This document shows, piece after piece, positions 1 to 10,825 of a DNA stretch of 64,000 nucleotides (position 1 is its first letter; each line of letters begins with the position of its first letter). Source of the DNA: Zygnema cylindricum. Taxonomy: Eukaryota > Streptophyta > Zygnematophyceae > Zygnematales > Zygnemataceae. The stretch covers positions 124,001-188,000 of the forward strand of contig JBBHKE010002671.1 of assembly GCA_037447655.1 (NCBI GenBank), read 5' to 3'. A program made the position numbers and the translations under genes. Below the pieces are notes generated by a model. It was given only the letters and a program-made list of their open reading frames with translations, did not search any database and was not told the DNA's origin.

Positions 1-407
1 TGGAAAAGTGAAAGCTGAGTAGTAGAAACATGTATGGGCTTTCACTAACCCTAGGAAGGATAGAGACTGCTCATAATTTGTTGGACAAAGGCCTATTGCT
101 GGCAACTGGATGGCAAGCAGAATCACCCCTTTCACAATACCCCAGCAATGCTTCACAGAACCGGGAAAACAAAATGTGGCTACTCCATGATTGAGAATAG
201 TTGTGATGAAATTCGTAACTGATAGCCTGGAGTATCGTCATATGCATCGTTATCAGAATGCTCTAACACCTGCGTCAATGATATCACCATTGCCACTGAT
301 AGGAGTTGCTTTTGCTGCTAGCCGTTCAACAGGCATGTATGGTCATTCCTCCCGAGCGATGGGCTTTCCATCGTTTTACTGACGAATATGTGTTGCCATA
401 TCGTTTA
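1..407. other. 3' flank of the OB-fold gene, no gene seen
   Basis: This stretch lies downstream of the stop codon of the minus-strand OB-fold gene. Short open frames occur in it but none shows a recognisable motif or plausible splice structure. It probably holds the 3' untranslated region and spacer. Confidence 0.5.
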
Positions 408-1278
408 TCACTCATCCACGACATTAACTAGCTCATACTCAACAAGCGACAAATTGTTATCCTCTTTAACAGTGAAGTCAGCAGGACTTGTTGGCTCAAT
501 GAGGCCCCATTTATCAACAGCCAGTCGCATGGAGCCCTTGAACATGTCAATCTTAGCATTACGGATAACAACTGTCGCTCCCGCAGCCAAAATATCAACT
601 GCAGAACTCAAAAAAAAGAATTTAAAACAATACCAAAGTTAGTCTACACAACAATATGTTCGATTCTAGCTTCTTCCGATAGACTTGCAAAAGCTAAACA
701 ACGATCTAGAGCATTATGATTATGCAACACCTTCAGTGGCATCGCACAATATTCCATTAACAGGTCATAAGAAATGAACGTCACAGCACTTAATATACCA
801 GAGGGGCTGCTGTATCAAGTTCAAAAACAAGTCGGGGTGTGTATATAGAGTCACTCATAACAGGAAATCCATTCGAAGTTAACAATTAACAAGTTTGTGA
901 AAACGGTTTGACTGCCTCTAGCATTTTTAATGAAGAAAAACAGCGAAGATCCGCAATGAAAAGCAGCCAAGCGGGTAGAAGAGACTTAAATAAAGCGATT
1001 CATTCCACTGATGTCCACTAAGATCCAGTAAGTCGCTGTGCATAATGACTTTGAAGCTTACCTTGCTCATTCCTTGCTGTGAAAACAACCACGCCTGTCT
1101 CGTCCCCTATGATGCACTCAGCAATGCGCAGCTGACGAGAATGAGTATGGTCAACTCTTGGACGCTGCATTACAAGTTTGGAGTTTACAACTTTTACTGT
1201 TAGATTATGACCCGAAGTTCCAGGACGAAGATCCTCCACTTTAATGAAGACAGGCTTTGTCAAGGGAGGTCGAGCCAT
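408..1278 (-). CDS. OB-fold nucleic-acid-binding protein, At4g28440-like
   Basis: Two exons: 1062-1278 and 408-598, joined through a CAAG/GTAAGC donor and a TTCTGCAG acceptor with matching phase, giving 135 residues. The protein resembles plant At4g28440-like proteins: a basic start (ARPPLTKPVFIKVEDLRPG), the strand RIAECIIGDETG at residues 51-62, then NAKIDMFKGSMRLAVDKWG at about 86-104 and an acidic end. In this family the single OB fold is related to the SOSS-B/RPA type and is expected to bind single-stranded DNA or RNA; the exact role in plants is not settled. The start is the ATG at 1278, because the open frame upstream of it has no family similarity. Plant members are similar in length, so the gene looks intact. 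The residue identities are read from sequence; the function is inferred from the family. Confidence 0.88.
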
Positions 1279-2095
1279 TGTTTTTTCAGGAAAAAGAAAT
1301 GATCCGACTAAGTAACTACCTGACAGAAAGAGACGATTGGGAGCAAACAAATTTATGGCGGGCAGGCTTTACAGGAACACAGTATCTACTGGAACCCTAG
1401 GTCATAGTTTTAATGTGCGAAAATGTATTGAAAGTTTGAAACCCTATATGCGGCTATCATACTATTCGTATACTATTAAGTGAAAACTGAAAACTGAAAA
1501 GTGAAAACCTATTAAATACGCATATATTTTGGGGTCACCAGATATAAGGATTCCATTTTTTTCGCACTTTAGACCTACCCTACAGCCTACAAGGTGAAGC
1601 CCATGTAAGGTAGAAAATTATACCGACGAACAATCAATTTACATGTACCAAACACTTCACCTGGGAATCGTTTGTTCAACTTGTACGGTATCCGAATTCA
1701 CCGTTCTCGAAGCATCAACGTCAAAAGTTCGGCTAAAAAAGACAGCCGTCTATTATCTACTTCATGTAAGGTTTGAGCCGTCGATTACCGTGACTAAAGA
1801 TTAGGTGCCATTCGCTCGTTAAAGTTGCTATCTGACTACAGTACTGGCAATTCGGCGTTCCAAGCAGACACTTTTTGTGCACAGGGATAGAATTGTAGAT
1901 CAAATCAGAAAGTTTTTTTTTCCTTTTTGAAAGGTCAACGATTGGATCTCTTCGCTCAGATATTACGTCATCACTCGATGGTTGCCTACGCGAATATTCG
2001 ACTTTTTTCAGCGGGATACCCGCGTGAAATGAAAAGTCAAACCAATTGAAACCATCGGCTTTCCTCAGCATTTCATTCTTTGTCTCACACAAAGC
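1279..2095. other. upstream region of the OB-fold gene, no gene seen
   Basis: This is AT-rich spacer that should contain the promoter of the minus-strand OB-fold gene. A 129-codon open frame (1757-2146, minus) crosses it, but its first codons lie inside a transposon terminal repeat and the rest shows no family motif, so I do not call a gene. Confidence 0.5.
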
Positions 2096-2603
2096 TACAC
2101 CGTGAATCGCTATTAGCGTAATGAAATAGATAGCGTAATGAAACAATTAGCGTTATTTACGCTATTTGGGAATTTCAGTTTTTTCCAAAAAAACTTTTAT
2201 TCTAATTTATCATTAACTCTAATTTGTAAACTGCTTTGTGAAAATTTTCGGCGCATAATATATCCACACTAAAATATGTACAAGTACGAAATTGTTCAAA
2301 TCGTACGCCGTCGCGTTTTTTTGACTTCCGCGTATGCCGGAAAATATTTACGCAATTACAAGTTAGTGCGACTGCGGGACATCGTGAATATATTTTCTCT
2401 ACTTTTCTACTTGAAAAAGTACAAAATAGTACGGCTATGACAGTCCGAAAATTGCACCATATTAGAGTTATGAACCCTATTTAATGGGGTACCTCAAATA
2501 ACGTGTAGAAACATTTAGAATCATTAATTCTATTTGAGAATTTGCTGAAAAAAACAGGGTACCTCAATTAGAGTCATGAACGCTAATAGCGATTCACGGT
2601 GTA
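2096..2603. mobile_element. MITE-like element, long class (copy C1)
   Basis: The left end reads TACACCGTGAATCGCTATTA and the right end is its inverse, closing at 2603. The two termini are near-perfect inverted repeats of roughly 25 bp around an AT-rich 508-bp body that contains no long open frame. The outermost bases are TA on both sides, which fits either a TA target-site duplication or a terminus beginning with TA. A second copy of this size class lies at 42262-42805. It is non-autonomous; the superfamily (Tc1/mariner-like or CACTA-like) cannot be fixed from the ends alone. Confidence 0.8.
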
Positions 2604-3815
2604 CCGACCTTTATAACAATACCGGCGCCCCTAAAGTCTGGCCTATGAACTTGAAATAGTATTGATAATACTAATTGTTTTTTTCTTAGCTCTAGTCTTT
2701 TAAACGGTTCAAAAGCAGCCACGTCATTTAAGATTGAACAAAAATTTGTAACACTATTATAAAACCCCACGCTACTACTCTAATATGGATTAAGGGTGTA
2801 CTGTACTGCAGGTTGCAAAATACTCCTTCGACACTCGATGTTTTTGCATATTGCACAGGTAGGCTTCTGCGCGCATATTCGCTTTTATTCCAAATCCGTA
2901 ATGTTCATTTTTTAACTAATCAAATCCCATCTTGCTACCATCCCTCTTTGTTATAGCTTGTTCCCCCGTCACCTGCAATCTGGTGTTCTCATTATTTCTG
3001 CAGGATTTGTTGCTTCCAAGCTAAACAAAAGGACCTGGAAACTGTTGCTTTCTGTTCAGTGCTTTTCAGCTTATTCACACTGCTGAAAAGTTTGGAAGTG
3101 TACGCCTGAAGAGTAACATAGAAGAATTAATGCAATTACAACTGCTGCGGCTACTCGTCCATCGCCAGAATGTAACAAGGGCTAATATACATTAATTTTG
3201 GTGGTTTCTTGTCATTTTGGAAGTCAGATGTTTGTTGACCATCTTTTGTAATATCCTGCTATAGCATTCCTTGGATCTTGTGATTCAATGGGAAACGTCA
3301 TATAATAAGACGGCCATTTCCCCTTGTTTACGTCTGATATTACGTTACATCTTAATATTAAGCGATATCGTTTTTCTCGCTCCTTGTACAACTATTCATT
3401 CCCTTCTTACATTTTATATGGACTTGCTTTTTCTCTTCAATTTCCTTCCTCGTCTTTGTCTTTTAACCAAATCCTGTCCTTTTAGACACTTGTAGCTTTT
3501 TCATGATTTCATTCAATACTCAAAAATCAGCATCATTACATTCACATTATGTCAACTTGTAAACATCCATCAATTTAAACTCTTTATTCCAAAAACATAC
3601 TTTTTGAGGTTATTTTTAGCCCAAAATTTGTTATACAATCTCATTTCTTACAAGAAAAACGAAAGCTGCCTATACAATTCACAATTCAAAATATCAAAAT
3701 ATCGAAATCAACCTGCACTATTGTCAGCGCTATGTACAGTGAACCGGAGCTTAAACCTCGTTGCAAGGCGGCTAGAAAATGAGCTCAGAACTATTATTGG
3801 AGAAGTGACCAAAAT
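2604..3815. other. intergenic spacer, no gene seen
   Basis: This separates element C1 from the 3' end of the VDAC gene. I find only short open frames without motifs, including one of 74 codons at 3271-3495. The VDAC 3' untranslated region should lie at its right edge. Confidence 0.45.
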
Positions 3816-6438
3816 TTAAGGCATAACACTTAAACTCAGACCAATCTTGGGGTCGCCCCTTTCCCCCTTGTTTTTTGTATCCCATTCGGCTTGAATGCCA
3901 ATTGTTGAGTTAGGATGAAACTCGTGCTGCACCACAGAATCCATATGCCATACCATGATCAATTATTACTGCAGTAAAGTTAACTAAAAATCTGCCTGAA
4001 GAAAGATACCACCAAAGCGTAAAAATGGCAAAGCTCAATACAAAAGCAAACTCTCAACTCCTGAAAAAGGAACATGACAAATGAACAAAAGCAAACTTAA
4101 AAAAAACTTTCAACAAACTTGGTTCAAACTCGATTTAATAGCTCGTTTCTCCTGCGTGTGAAGCGTCACCAAGTTAAATACTCTGCTCACTCAAACACAC
4201 ATATAACCTTCCACAATATTTATATAAAAGAAAAGCATACGCCAGGCATCTGGAATGTGTATAGGCTATTGCCATCCGCACCCTTGTGGAGTAATTACAA
4301 AACATTCTTATTCTAGGAAAAAATTGATGCGTCTTGTAAGGTGTTCTCTCACCTGCAGCAAACCAGCCATCTTGCCTTGGTTATCAAACTTGGCCTTGAG
4401 TGTTGTCTTTTCATCAGGGTTAAAGACGAGTCCATAGGTAATAAGGTCAGGTGAACCATCGAGCGTTCGTGTATACTGCGTGGCAACTGCTAGCCGGGGA
4501 TCCACATTTTGGCTTAATACCACGTCTACAGCTCGCCTGGTTTGGAGGTTGTATATGGCGGCCGCATTCAATGGGCCCTGAGTGATGCCAATGCCTTCAA
4601 CCAACCACAGTGAACACGAACACAATTATCAACACTTAGTGATGAAAAAGACGTTCAAGATCCTGCTTTCCAGTCGAGTACAAGTTTACTGTCATATAGG
4701 GTAAGTATGCGTACATTATTGCTGGCGATGCTGGCCACCAATCACCGTAATAGACCATAATTGTTAAGGATATTGTATGTTTTTACAAAACCGTACATAT
4801 TTCTGTACAACTATTATGATTGCCGTGCCAGTAACGCCTCTTAAAAGTACAAATAAATTTGCCCAGGTATCACGAAGTCATACATATTAAGCACAGCACT
4901 AAGCAAGCAAGTGTGTTTTTTCAAGCACAGTCACTATCATGACTCAGCCTTCAATTCAAAAGGTTCTCACAGTTCTGGATTAGACGAAAACTGGCATACA
5001 CCATGTCCATTTTGCCGCCTCGAATTTTTAAAACAAAACATTTTCTCAAACAGCATGCATCTTAAATATAAAAGGGTCAAATTCAATGATAAAGATACTC
5101 ACCCGCATTGAGTTTAGAAAATCTCCCTGTCTCGCTATCGTAACCTGCCTCTGCTCCAAGTGTAAAGTCGCCCTTCAAACCTCCAAGGGTCATACTGAGA
5201 TCGACAGGTGGTTTAGAGTAAAGTCCAGTAGAGCCAAACACAGTAAAGTGTTGATGGCGATAGGTAACAGAAGCCAGTCCAGATTTGGCCAAAGGAAAAC
5301 TACCTTGCAGGCTAGTTGTTAAGCCAGGAGGCGCATTGTTATACGTAAATCTTCCCTGCAAAAAGGGAAAAAAAAAACAACAACAACAACAACAACAAAA
5401 ACATGGTAATTTAGTAGTATGAAGTGAATACCCGAGTAAGAATAAGAAAAATTAGGAGCGGTACTATGGGTCAAGATTCTGAATATCCACATTTAGCAAG
5501 GTTTATATGCCTTTCCTAAATAAACAATTCTTTAATGTCAATCCAAAATGCACATTATCATGTTACAAGCAGGTTTTAGAACTCAGCAACAGATTTACTA
5601 CGGCAAAAAAGCTCCCAAGGCATCAAGCTTTGTCAAACAATCCATTGCATTAGAATTTGACCGTACTGTGAGTAAAATGAATATGCAAGGAACCAATTGA
5701 ATCAAGAAAAGGAAATAGCAGGAAACGGGCCACAACCATCGGAAAGTAAAAGCAATTCGGAAAAACAAATAGAAATATGCAATTTCAAAAACATACAAGA
5801 ATAAGAAAAAAAAACTGCATGGCATGCTCAACGTTACGAAACCGTCAAGTAAAATTTTACACTTTCAAAACATTCAAACAGTGAGAAATACAGTCCAAGA
5901 AACACTTGAATGCCACAGAAAACATAACGATGGTATACCTGAATTTGAGTTTTTACACTTCAAAAAACACCTGAATGACTCAGAAAATGCAACCATGGTA
6001 TACCTGAATTGCTCCTGTTGTGCCTGTTGAAAGCTCTACCATGGCTCCTGGAGCAGGCATAACAGTTGTCGTCACGAGGCCAAGAATCAAATCATCAAGT
6101 TTGCTCACGATCGTAGACAAAAGCACACCTACTGGTGTGACCGCTGTCACGGCTGCATTCTGACCAGGCTGAAATCCTTTAGTCAGAAGATTCTTCGCTG
6201 GCAAACCGAGTTCCGAAAAAACCACAGGCGCACTGCCTTTTGGAAGATTCTTAAACCATGGCTCTTTCTTATGGCCATGGTCTTTGCCCTTTCCCCAGGA
6301 ATGCGAATGGAAAGATAAAGTTTCTTTCGGCCCTTCCTTTCTTTCCGAAGGTGGTGGCGGGAAGTTTGACGAGCTGGTAGGAGGTGGTGGTGAAGATTCC
6401 TTCTTGCTAGTCGTTTTTCCAACTGAACCGCTATCCAT
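3816..6438 (-). CDS. VDAC: Voltage-dependent anion channel (mitochondrial porin), N-terminally extended
   Basis: Four exons with consistent phases: 6004-6438, 5103-5355, 4353-4594 and 3816-3926, total 346 residues. Family features appear in order: FSELGLPAKNLLTKGFQPGQ (the usual VDAC N-terminal helix and first strand), a long run of alternating beta strands, KFDNQGKMAGLLQ joined to HEFHPNSTI, and the C-terminal strand PKIGLSLSVMP. The final exon is confirmed because LLQ/HEF restores the conserved junction, whereas an acceptor further upstream would bring in stop codons. VDAC forms the beta-barrel metabolite channel of the mitochondrial outer membrane. The protein has about 65-70 extra residues ahead of the barrel, rich in Pro, Ser, Lys and His; usual plant VDACs are near 276 residues. 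Barrel identity is secure; the role of the extension is unknown. Confidence 0.9.
4697..4845. mobile_element. Decayed foldback element, ATAGGGTA family (copy D2)
   Basis: It lies in VDAC intron 2. The left arm (TAGGGTAAGTATGCGTAC, then GCTGGCGATGCTGGCC) matches the arm of the better-preserved copy at 15586-15737, and a right arm with TTCTGTACAACTATTATGATT and GCCAGTAACGCC follows. The outer right terminus is lost, so the right boundary is approximate. Confidence 0.5.
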
Positions 6439-6890
6439 GTTGAAAAAGAAAGATTGAAATTCAATGCGGTTGGGGTACTAAAAAAGTGTAACGTGAAAAT
6501 TCACAAAAGGAGCAAACTGGTGTAAATGTCAAGTGAAAAAAAAAGAGAATAATGCAGAATATTAGTACAGCCAAAGGGGGAAAACTGGAAGCAGCGTACT
6601 ATTGCAAAGTTTGCAGTTTTGACGAAATTGAGAAGCAGCGGTACTTTTCGTGCAGTGAAGGGGAGCGAAGCGAAACAGCGGCTGCCAGCATGCAGGCGTT
6701 GCTGTAGCCACATGGCGCGCAGAGAATAACCGAAGCGTGTTTGGCAGCCGCAGGACAGGTGGCAATGACGTGGCTATTTCTTTGTTTTGTGAAAATATTT
6801 GATATCCGGAGTTCCCCAATGTTGATTTTTAATTATTTTTATTAAAATAATAACAAAATATTATGCAAACCATCCGGAAAGTGAACATGA
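6439..6890. promoter_or_regulatory. Upstream region of VDAC, shared with tRNA-Ser
   Basis: About 450 bp separate the VDAC start codon (minus) from the tRNA-Ser gene (plus). It presumably carries the VDAC promoter and 5' leader. No TATA-like box or other motif stands out enough to place a site. Confidence 0.4.
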
Positions 6891-6971
6891 GTCAACATGT
6901 CCGAGTGGTTAAGGAGACAGACTTGAAATCTGTTGGCATTTGCCGCGCAGGTTCGAACCCTGCTGTTGACG
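6891..6971 (+). tRNA. trnS-UGA: tRNA-Ser(UGA)
   Basis: The cloverleaf is complete. A perfect 7-bp acceptor stem pairs 6891-6897 with 6964-6970, with discriminator G at 6971. The anticodon stem 6917-6921/6929-6933 holds the loop CTTGAAA with anticodon TGA at 6924-6926. A long variable arm (GGC-ATTT-GCC) marks a type II serine tRNA, and the T arm is GCAGG-TTCGAAC-CCTGC. No CCA is encoded and there is no intron, as expected for a eukaryotic nuclear gene. The internal A and B boxes are intact, and a TTTT tract about 30 bp downstream could terminate RNA polymerase III. It reads UCA serine codons. Confidence 0.95.
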
Positions 6972-7199
6972 GAAATTTCGGCCTACACTTTGACCTGATT
7001 CTTCTTTTAAATGCCTACTATTTTTTGTTTCAGAATTGGAAAATAAAATAATTGACGGCTTGATGAGTCATGCATTTGCCGCGCAGGTTCGAACCCTGCT
7101 GTTGACGAAAATGTCGGTCTACACTTTGACCTGATTCTTCTTTTAAATGCCTACTATTTTTTGTTTCAGAATTGGAAAATAAAATAATTGACGGCTTGA
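6936..7199 (+). repeat. Tandem duplication carrying the tRNA-Ser 3' half
   Basis: Two near-identical units of about 130 bp (6936-7071 and 7072-7199) each contain the variable arm, T arm and 3' acceptor strand of tRNA-Ser followed by the same spacer (AGAATTGGAAAATAAAATAATT and flanks). The second unit begins in mid-tRNA, so its tRNA lacks the 5' half. Confidence 0.85.
7072..7108 (+). pseudogene. tRNA-Ser 3'-half pseudogene
   Basis: It repeats the last ~36 bases of the intact tRNA-Ser (variable arm, T arm GCAGGTTCGAACCCTGC, acceptor TGTTGAC) without D arm or anticodon. It has a B box but no A box and cannot make a tRNA. Confidence 0.85.
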
Positions 7200-7202
7200 C
7201 GA

Positions 7203-7250
7203 GTCAATATGTCCGAGTGGTTGAGGAGAGACTAGAAATCTGTTGGGCTG
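7203..7250 (+). pseudogene. tRNA-Ser 5'-half pseudogene
   Basis: GTCAATATGTCCGAGTGGTT followed by GAGGAGAGACTAGAAATCTG matches the 5' half of the intact gene but the anticodon stem is damaged and the T arm is absent. It sits where the next unit of the tandem array would start. Confidence 0.75.
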
Positions 7251-7540
7251 TTTACGGTGAAACCCGTGTCTGAATCTTATTTTGAAATTCTGCTGTCGAT
7301 GATGAAACCCGTTTGTGTGAAACTAATTGTGAAATTCTTTGAAAGCATACTCGTGGCCTACCATTGACACCAACGTTCATTAATGTGAAAACCGAATTTA
7401 AAATTTCCAAGAGCACGGGTCCATAGAGTACAAGGCGTTAAGATGGCATGTGCGAATAACACCATGTTCAATTTAACATTGCAAAAACTTCTACCTTGGT
7501 TGGTGTCTCTTGGTAGTAATTAACTTTACTAAAGCAATAT

Positions 7541-7616
7541 TAATTCGGCCGAGTGGCTAGGGAGACCGCCTTGGAATCTGTTGGCATTGGTTTCGCAGGT
7601 TCGAGCCATGATGTTG
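7541..7616 (+). pseudogene. Diverged tRNA-Ser-like pseudogene
   Basis: GGCCGAGTGGCTAGGGAGAC, an anticodon-arm-like TTGGAATCTG, a variable arm and the T arm GCAGGTTCGAGCC are recognisable. The acceptor arms no longer pair and the T stem is broken, so it is unlikely to function. Confidence 0.65.
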
Positions 7617-7767
7617 TTGTGATAATTGTCTTATTTTTTCTTGAAGCCTGCTGATCATCACAATGTCTATAAATGCCAAGGCTAAATTTGAGCTTTTACT
7701 TTAGAACACATCTTCATTAGAGTTCAAGGCTGTACGATAGCATGTTCTTTTAGTATTAAATTCTATT

Positions 7768-7816
7768 GAACATGTCTGGGTTGTCAAGGAGAAACTTGTT
7801 CAAACCCTGCTGTTGA
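7768..7816 (+). pseudogene. Short tRNA-Ser remnant
   Basis: GAACATGTCTGGGTTGTCAA joins directly to a T-arm-like TTCAAACCCTGCTGTTGAC, as if the anticodon and variable arms were deleted. It looks like the most decayed member of the local tRNA-Ser series. Confidence 0.55.
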
Positions 7817-9703
7817 CAAGCAAAATAGTCTTACTTCATATGGGAGCAGCCTCTTGTATCAACATGGCTGGTCCTCAATTCCCTGTTACCTGCTACTTTG
7901 CTAGGCTACTAATGCTTCATCACCTGTGACTTTCTTGTTTCTTCAACATAGACTAGCGTGTCCACTTGGTCACTTCCCCTTCCTTACCATAATTGAGAGA
8001 GTCTACTAGGGCGACGCAGCCAGCACTCGTCAAGGTTTCGAATGTCATACCAGACTTACTGTTCCTCGCCTCTTCGAATTTAAAATTGAAAAACAGCCGT
8101 TTCTGGCAACGGTCACCACTGTAAAGTTTGTTACAGTAAAGCACACAATTTTGAAACAACAACTGTGGATAGGAAAGCTTTAATATCGACGCAATATCAA
8201 TTGTGGACTTCAGAAAATTACAGCGATGCTAACATCAGACATTCTGCTAACATGTTAAAGAGTTTTTCATCAAAATTAAAACTGATAATTCAAACCTTTA
8301 AGATCTCAAAGGTGAGTGCCTTTTCCTAGTAATCCACACGTCCTTGTCTTAGCATAGATCTGTTAGAAAAACATAATACCTCGAGGCCTACGAGGCATCA
8401 AACGCAATTCATTCACAGGCACGTTCGACCCTCGAATACATGAGATTGGCTTAGAAATATGTGTGCCATACCTGGATAAATCTGTCTTGGCCGACATGGA
8501 AAAATTCAGCATCTATTTGACAAATGAGTGAACTGATTTGTATTTTCTACATACAGGCAAACACGGTAGAAAGCGAATGCTCAGATCTGATCATCATCTC
8601 TAATTTTCACTAACAAGAACTTATTGCAACACATTAAGAATCAGCAGGGATTGCCCACCACGTGCCCAGCAATAAGATATGATGCAATAATTTCAATACA
8701 AACTCCCTCTTAAAACAATTATCATTCATCTTTAGTACAGAGGAGCGTCCCATGTTTCCTTCAGACTAATGTGCAGCCCAGACCTGTTTCACAGGGGAAA
8801 AAAACAAACATGTGACACAATGAAGAACTAAAATTGAAACACTTGAAATAAGTGCCACGTCGAAGTCATTTCTCAACCATAAGTTTGTTCATGTTTGTCA
8901 GTTTTCATGAAGTAAACCTGATAGAGAAGACATGCATGAGCCCAATCTCAGCCAATCTACTTCAAAAACATGTAAACCAGCATTATAAAACCAGTTGTAA
9001 AGCAGACAAAAAACCAAATGCAGTTGTATGCAAAAGGAGCAACTCGTTATCAAATCTCTTCCTTCTTGATGGTAACTTATTTTCACGGAGGATACCTCCT
9101 CCTCAAACCAGCCTCCAAAAAAGGGTTTTGTAATGATAAAAACAAAAAAATATGACGATTCGTTCATACCTATTTCTCACAGAAAATAAGACTGCACTGG
9201 TGAACTGATTCAACTGGGTGAGAACTAGTCATTTATATGGAAAACTCAGATGATGTACCTACATGCACGTCGTCTGCATAAGTTGCATTTCTTAGATTGT
9301 TACTCGTGTAACTGTAGTCTTCATAGGGATTCTAAGGAAGCGCTGGGACCTACAGACAAACAAAGCTCGTCAAAGAAGGGCACCCTCCTTGCCATACGAC
9401 ATGAGCAAATTCATGGCCATTGATATTAACAGGCAAACTACCCAACCTGTGACCTTTGGTTGAGGCTAAACTACACATCTGCTGCAATGAAAAGAAAGTA
9501 TTCACATTGTCCTGCATACTCCCTTTTCCAATTAATGGCGCTTGGAAGCTACACTATAAGCTGACCTGTGGATGCTCAGTTCATCCATTCCAGCAGAAAG
9601 TCACACAAACCATCAGCTTTCAGCAGGATCTATGCTTCAAAATTTGCTGTAGCGCCTCAGCTATACTGCTGACCTGCAACATGGAACGAAGAAAAAACTT
9701 TCG
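7817..9703. other. Spacer and 3' flank of SmD3, no gene seen
   Basis: Several open frames of 60-90 codons occur on both strands, but none has a family motif or a credible exon chain. The right end should contain the SmD3 3' untranslated region. Confidence 0.45.
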
Positions 9704-10825
9704 CTAACGCCTGGGAGGAGCTCCTCGTCCAACTGGTGCAGTCACAGCTTGGCCTCGGGCAGTAGACCGAGCCTGTTATTGTAACACCCCCAAAAAAAGA
9801 GGAAAACGGCCATCAACCAGCAGTTGTCCCTTAGCCCTAAAAAAACGGAAAATTGCAGCTAATGTCCTTCCGATTTCAGCAGCAAACACAACAAGTGACT
9901 TACAATGAGGTGAACTTCCCTCAGCAATCATAAGAAATATTGTCGACAAGAAGAAATTCCCTGTACTAGTTGGTACAGTTAGACTGTCATATCTTCAAAT
10001 AGCAATTTGAGTTAACACTTACTCTGGCGCGCATTGCAACAGCGCGTCCTCGTCCAACACCCAGATTCGATGATCCCCTACCCTGCACACAGTGACAGAC
10101 ATAACTAGCATCACGATCTCAAGATATTATTGGCTGTACTAAGCAGACTTCAGAGACCGCAGTTAAAAGAATTGGATGGAAATGGAAATAACTGCTCGAG
10201 TGCAAAAAAAAAAATGCAAATGTGAATGATGCCGGGCACAAAAAATTGTCAAACCTTCATCCTGTCTTGCAATCGTTTGAACATAGGAGCATTCCTCAAC
10301 ATATCCGGGATAATCATGAACCTGCGACATAGAAGCAAAGTAACGTGAAGTTAACAAATAAAAACTCTACCTCTGCAAGATCAAAAACACCGCCGAGAAA
10401 AAATAGAAATGTGAGAACATCAAACGCACCTGACTTTGCTGCCTCGGATGAACACATGCTCCAATTGAGAAACTCGCCCATCCTGCAACCTCTCACTCCA
10501 TGGACCTATGTCAGATGCTCCTTGCTGATAACTTCAACATAAGATAAATCACCTGTATTTCTCTAAATTACACAAAACATTCAGTTTGTAAAAGCAGCAT
10601 TTTGTATGTAAGCCATTTTGCGTGTTTTAAGAGCACTTCGTTTCCAGAAGGGGGACCATTAATCACCTTTGCTGTGGCGGTGATATTCTCCAACTGACAA
10701 TTCCAGTTATCTTCACACTCTACCAAATTGCCTCGATAAAGTTCTCCCGATTTCAGTTCTACAGTTACGGTATGGCCCTCTGCCTCATGTAAAAGCTTCA
10801 CAGGAATACCCAGACTCTTGCTCAT
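9704..10825 (-). CDS. SMD3: Small nuclear ribonucleoprotein SmD3
   Basis: Five exons in phase: 10667-10825, 10430-10482, 10255-10321, 10023-10082 and 9704-9772, giving 135 residues. It starts [20 protein letters not shown], typical of plant SmD3. The Sm1 motif runs through the [20 protein letters not shown] region, and Sm2 is in [11 protein letters not shown]. The line [15 protein letters not shown] is the SmD3 hallmark, followed by an Arg/Gly-rich tail ending VGRGAPPRR. SmD3 is one of seven proteins of the heteroheptameric ring around the Sm site of U1, U2, U4 and U5 snRNAs; the RG tail is the usual target of arginine methylation and SMN-type assembly. Length matches the family. All introns are short GT-AG types; the first donor (AAG/GTGATT) is weak. 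Confidence 0.96.

Noticed and set aside
1757-2146. 129-codon minus-strand open frame with a signal-peptide-like start
   Set aside because: Its start lies inside the terminal repeat of element C1 and the remainder has no family motif or splice partners.
3271-3495. 74-codon hydrophobic plus-strand open frame
   Set aside because: T-rich spacer translation without motif or supporting structure.
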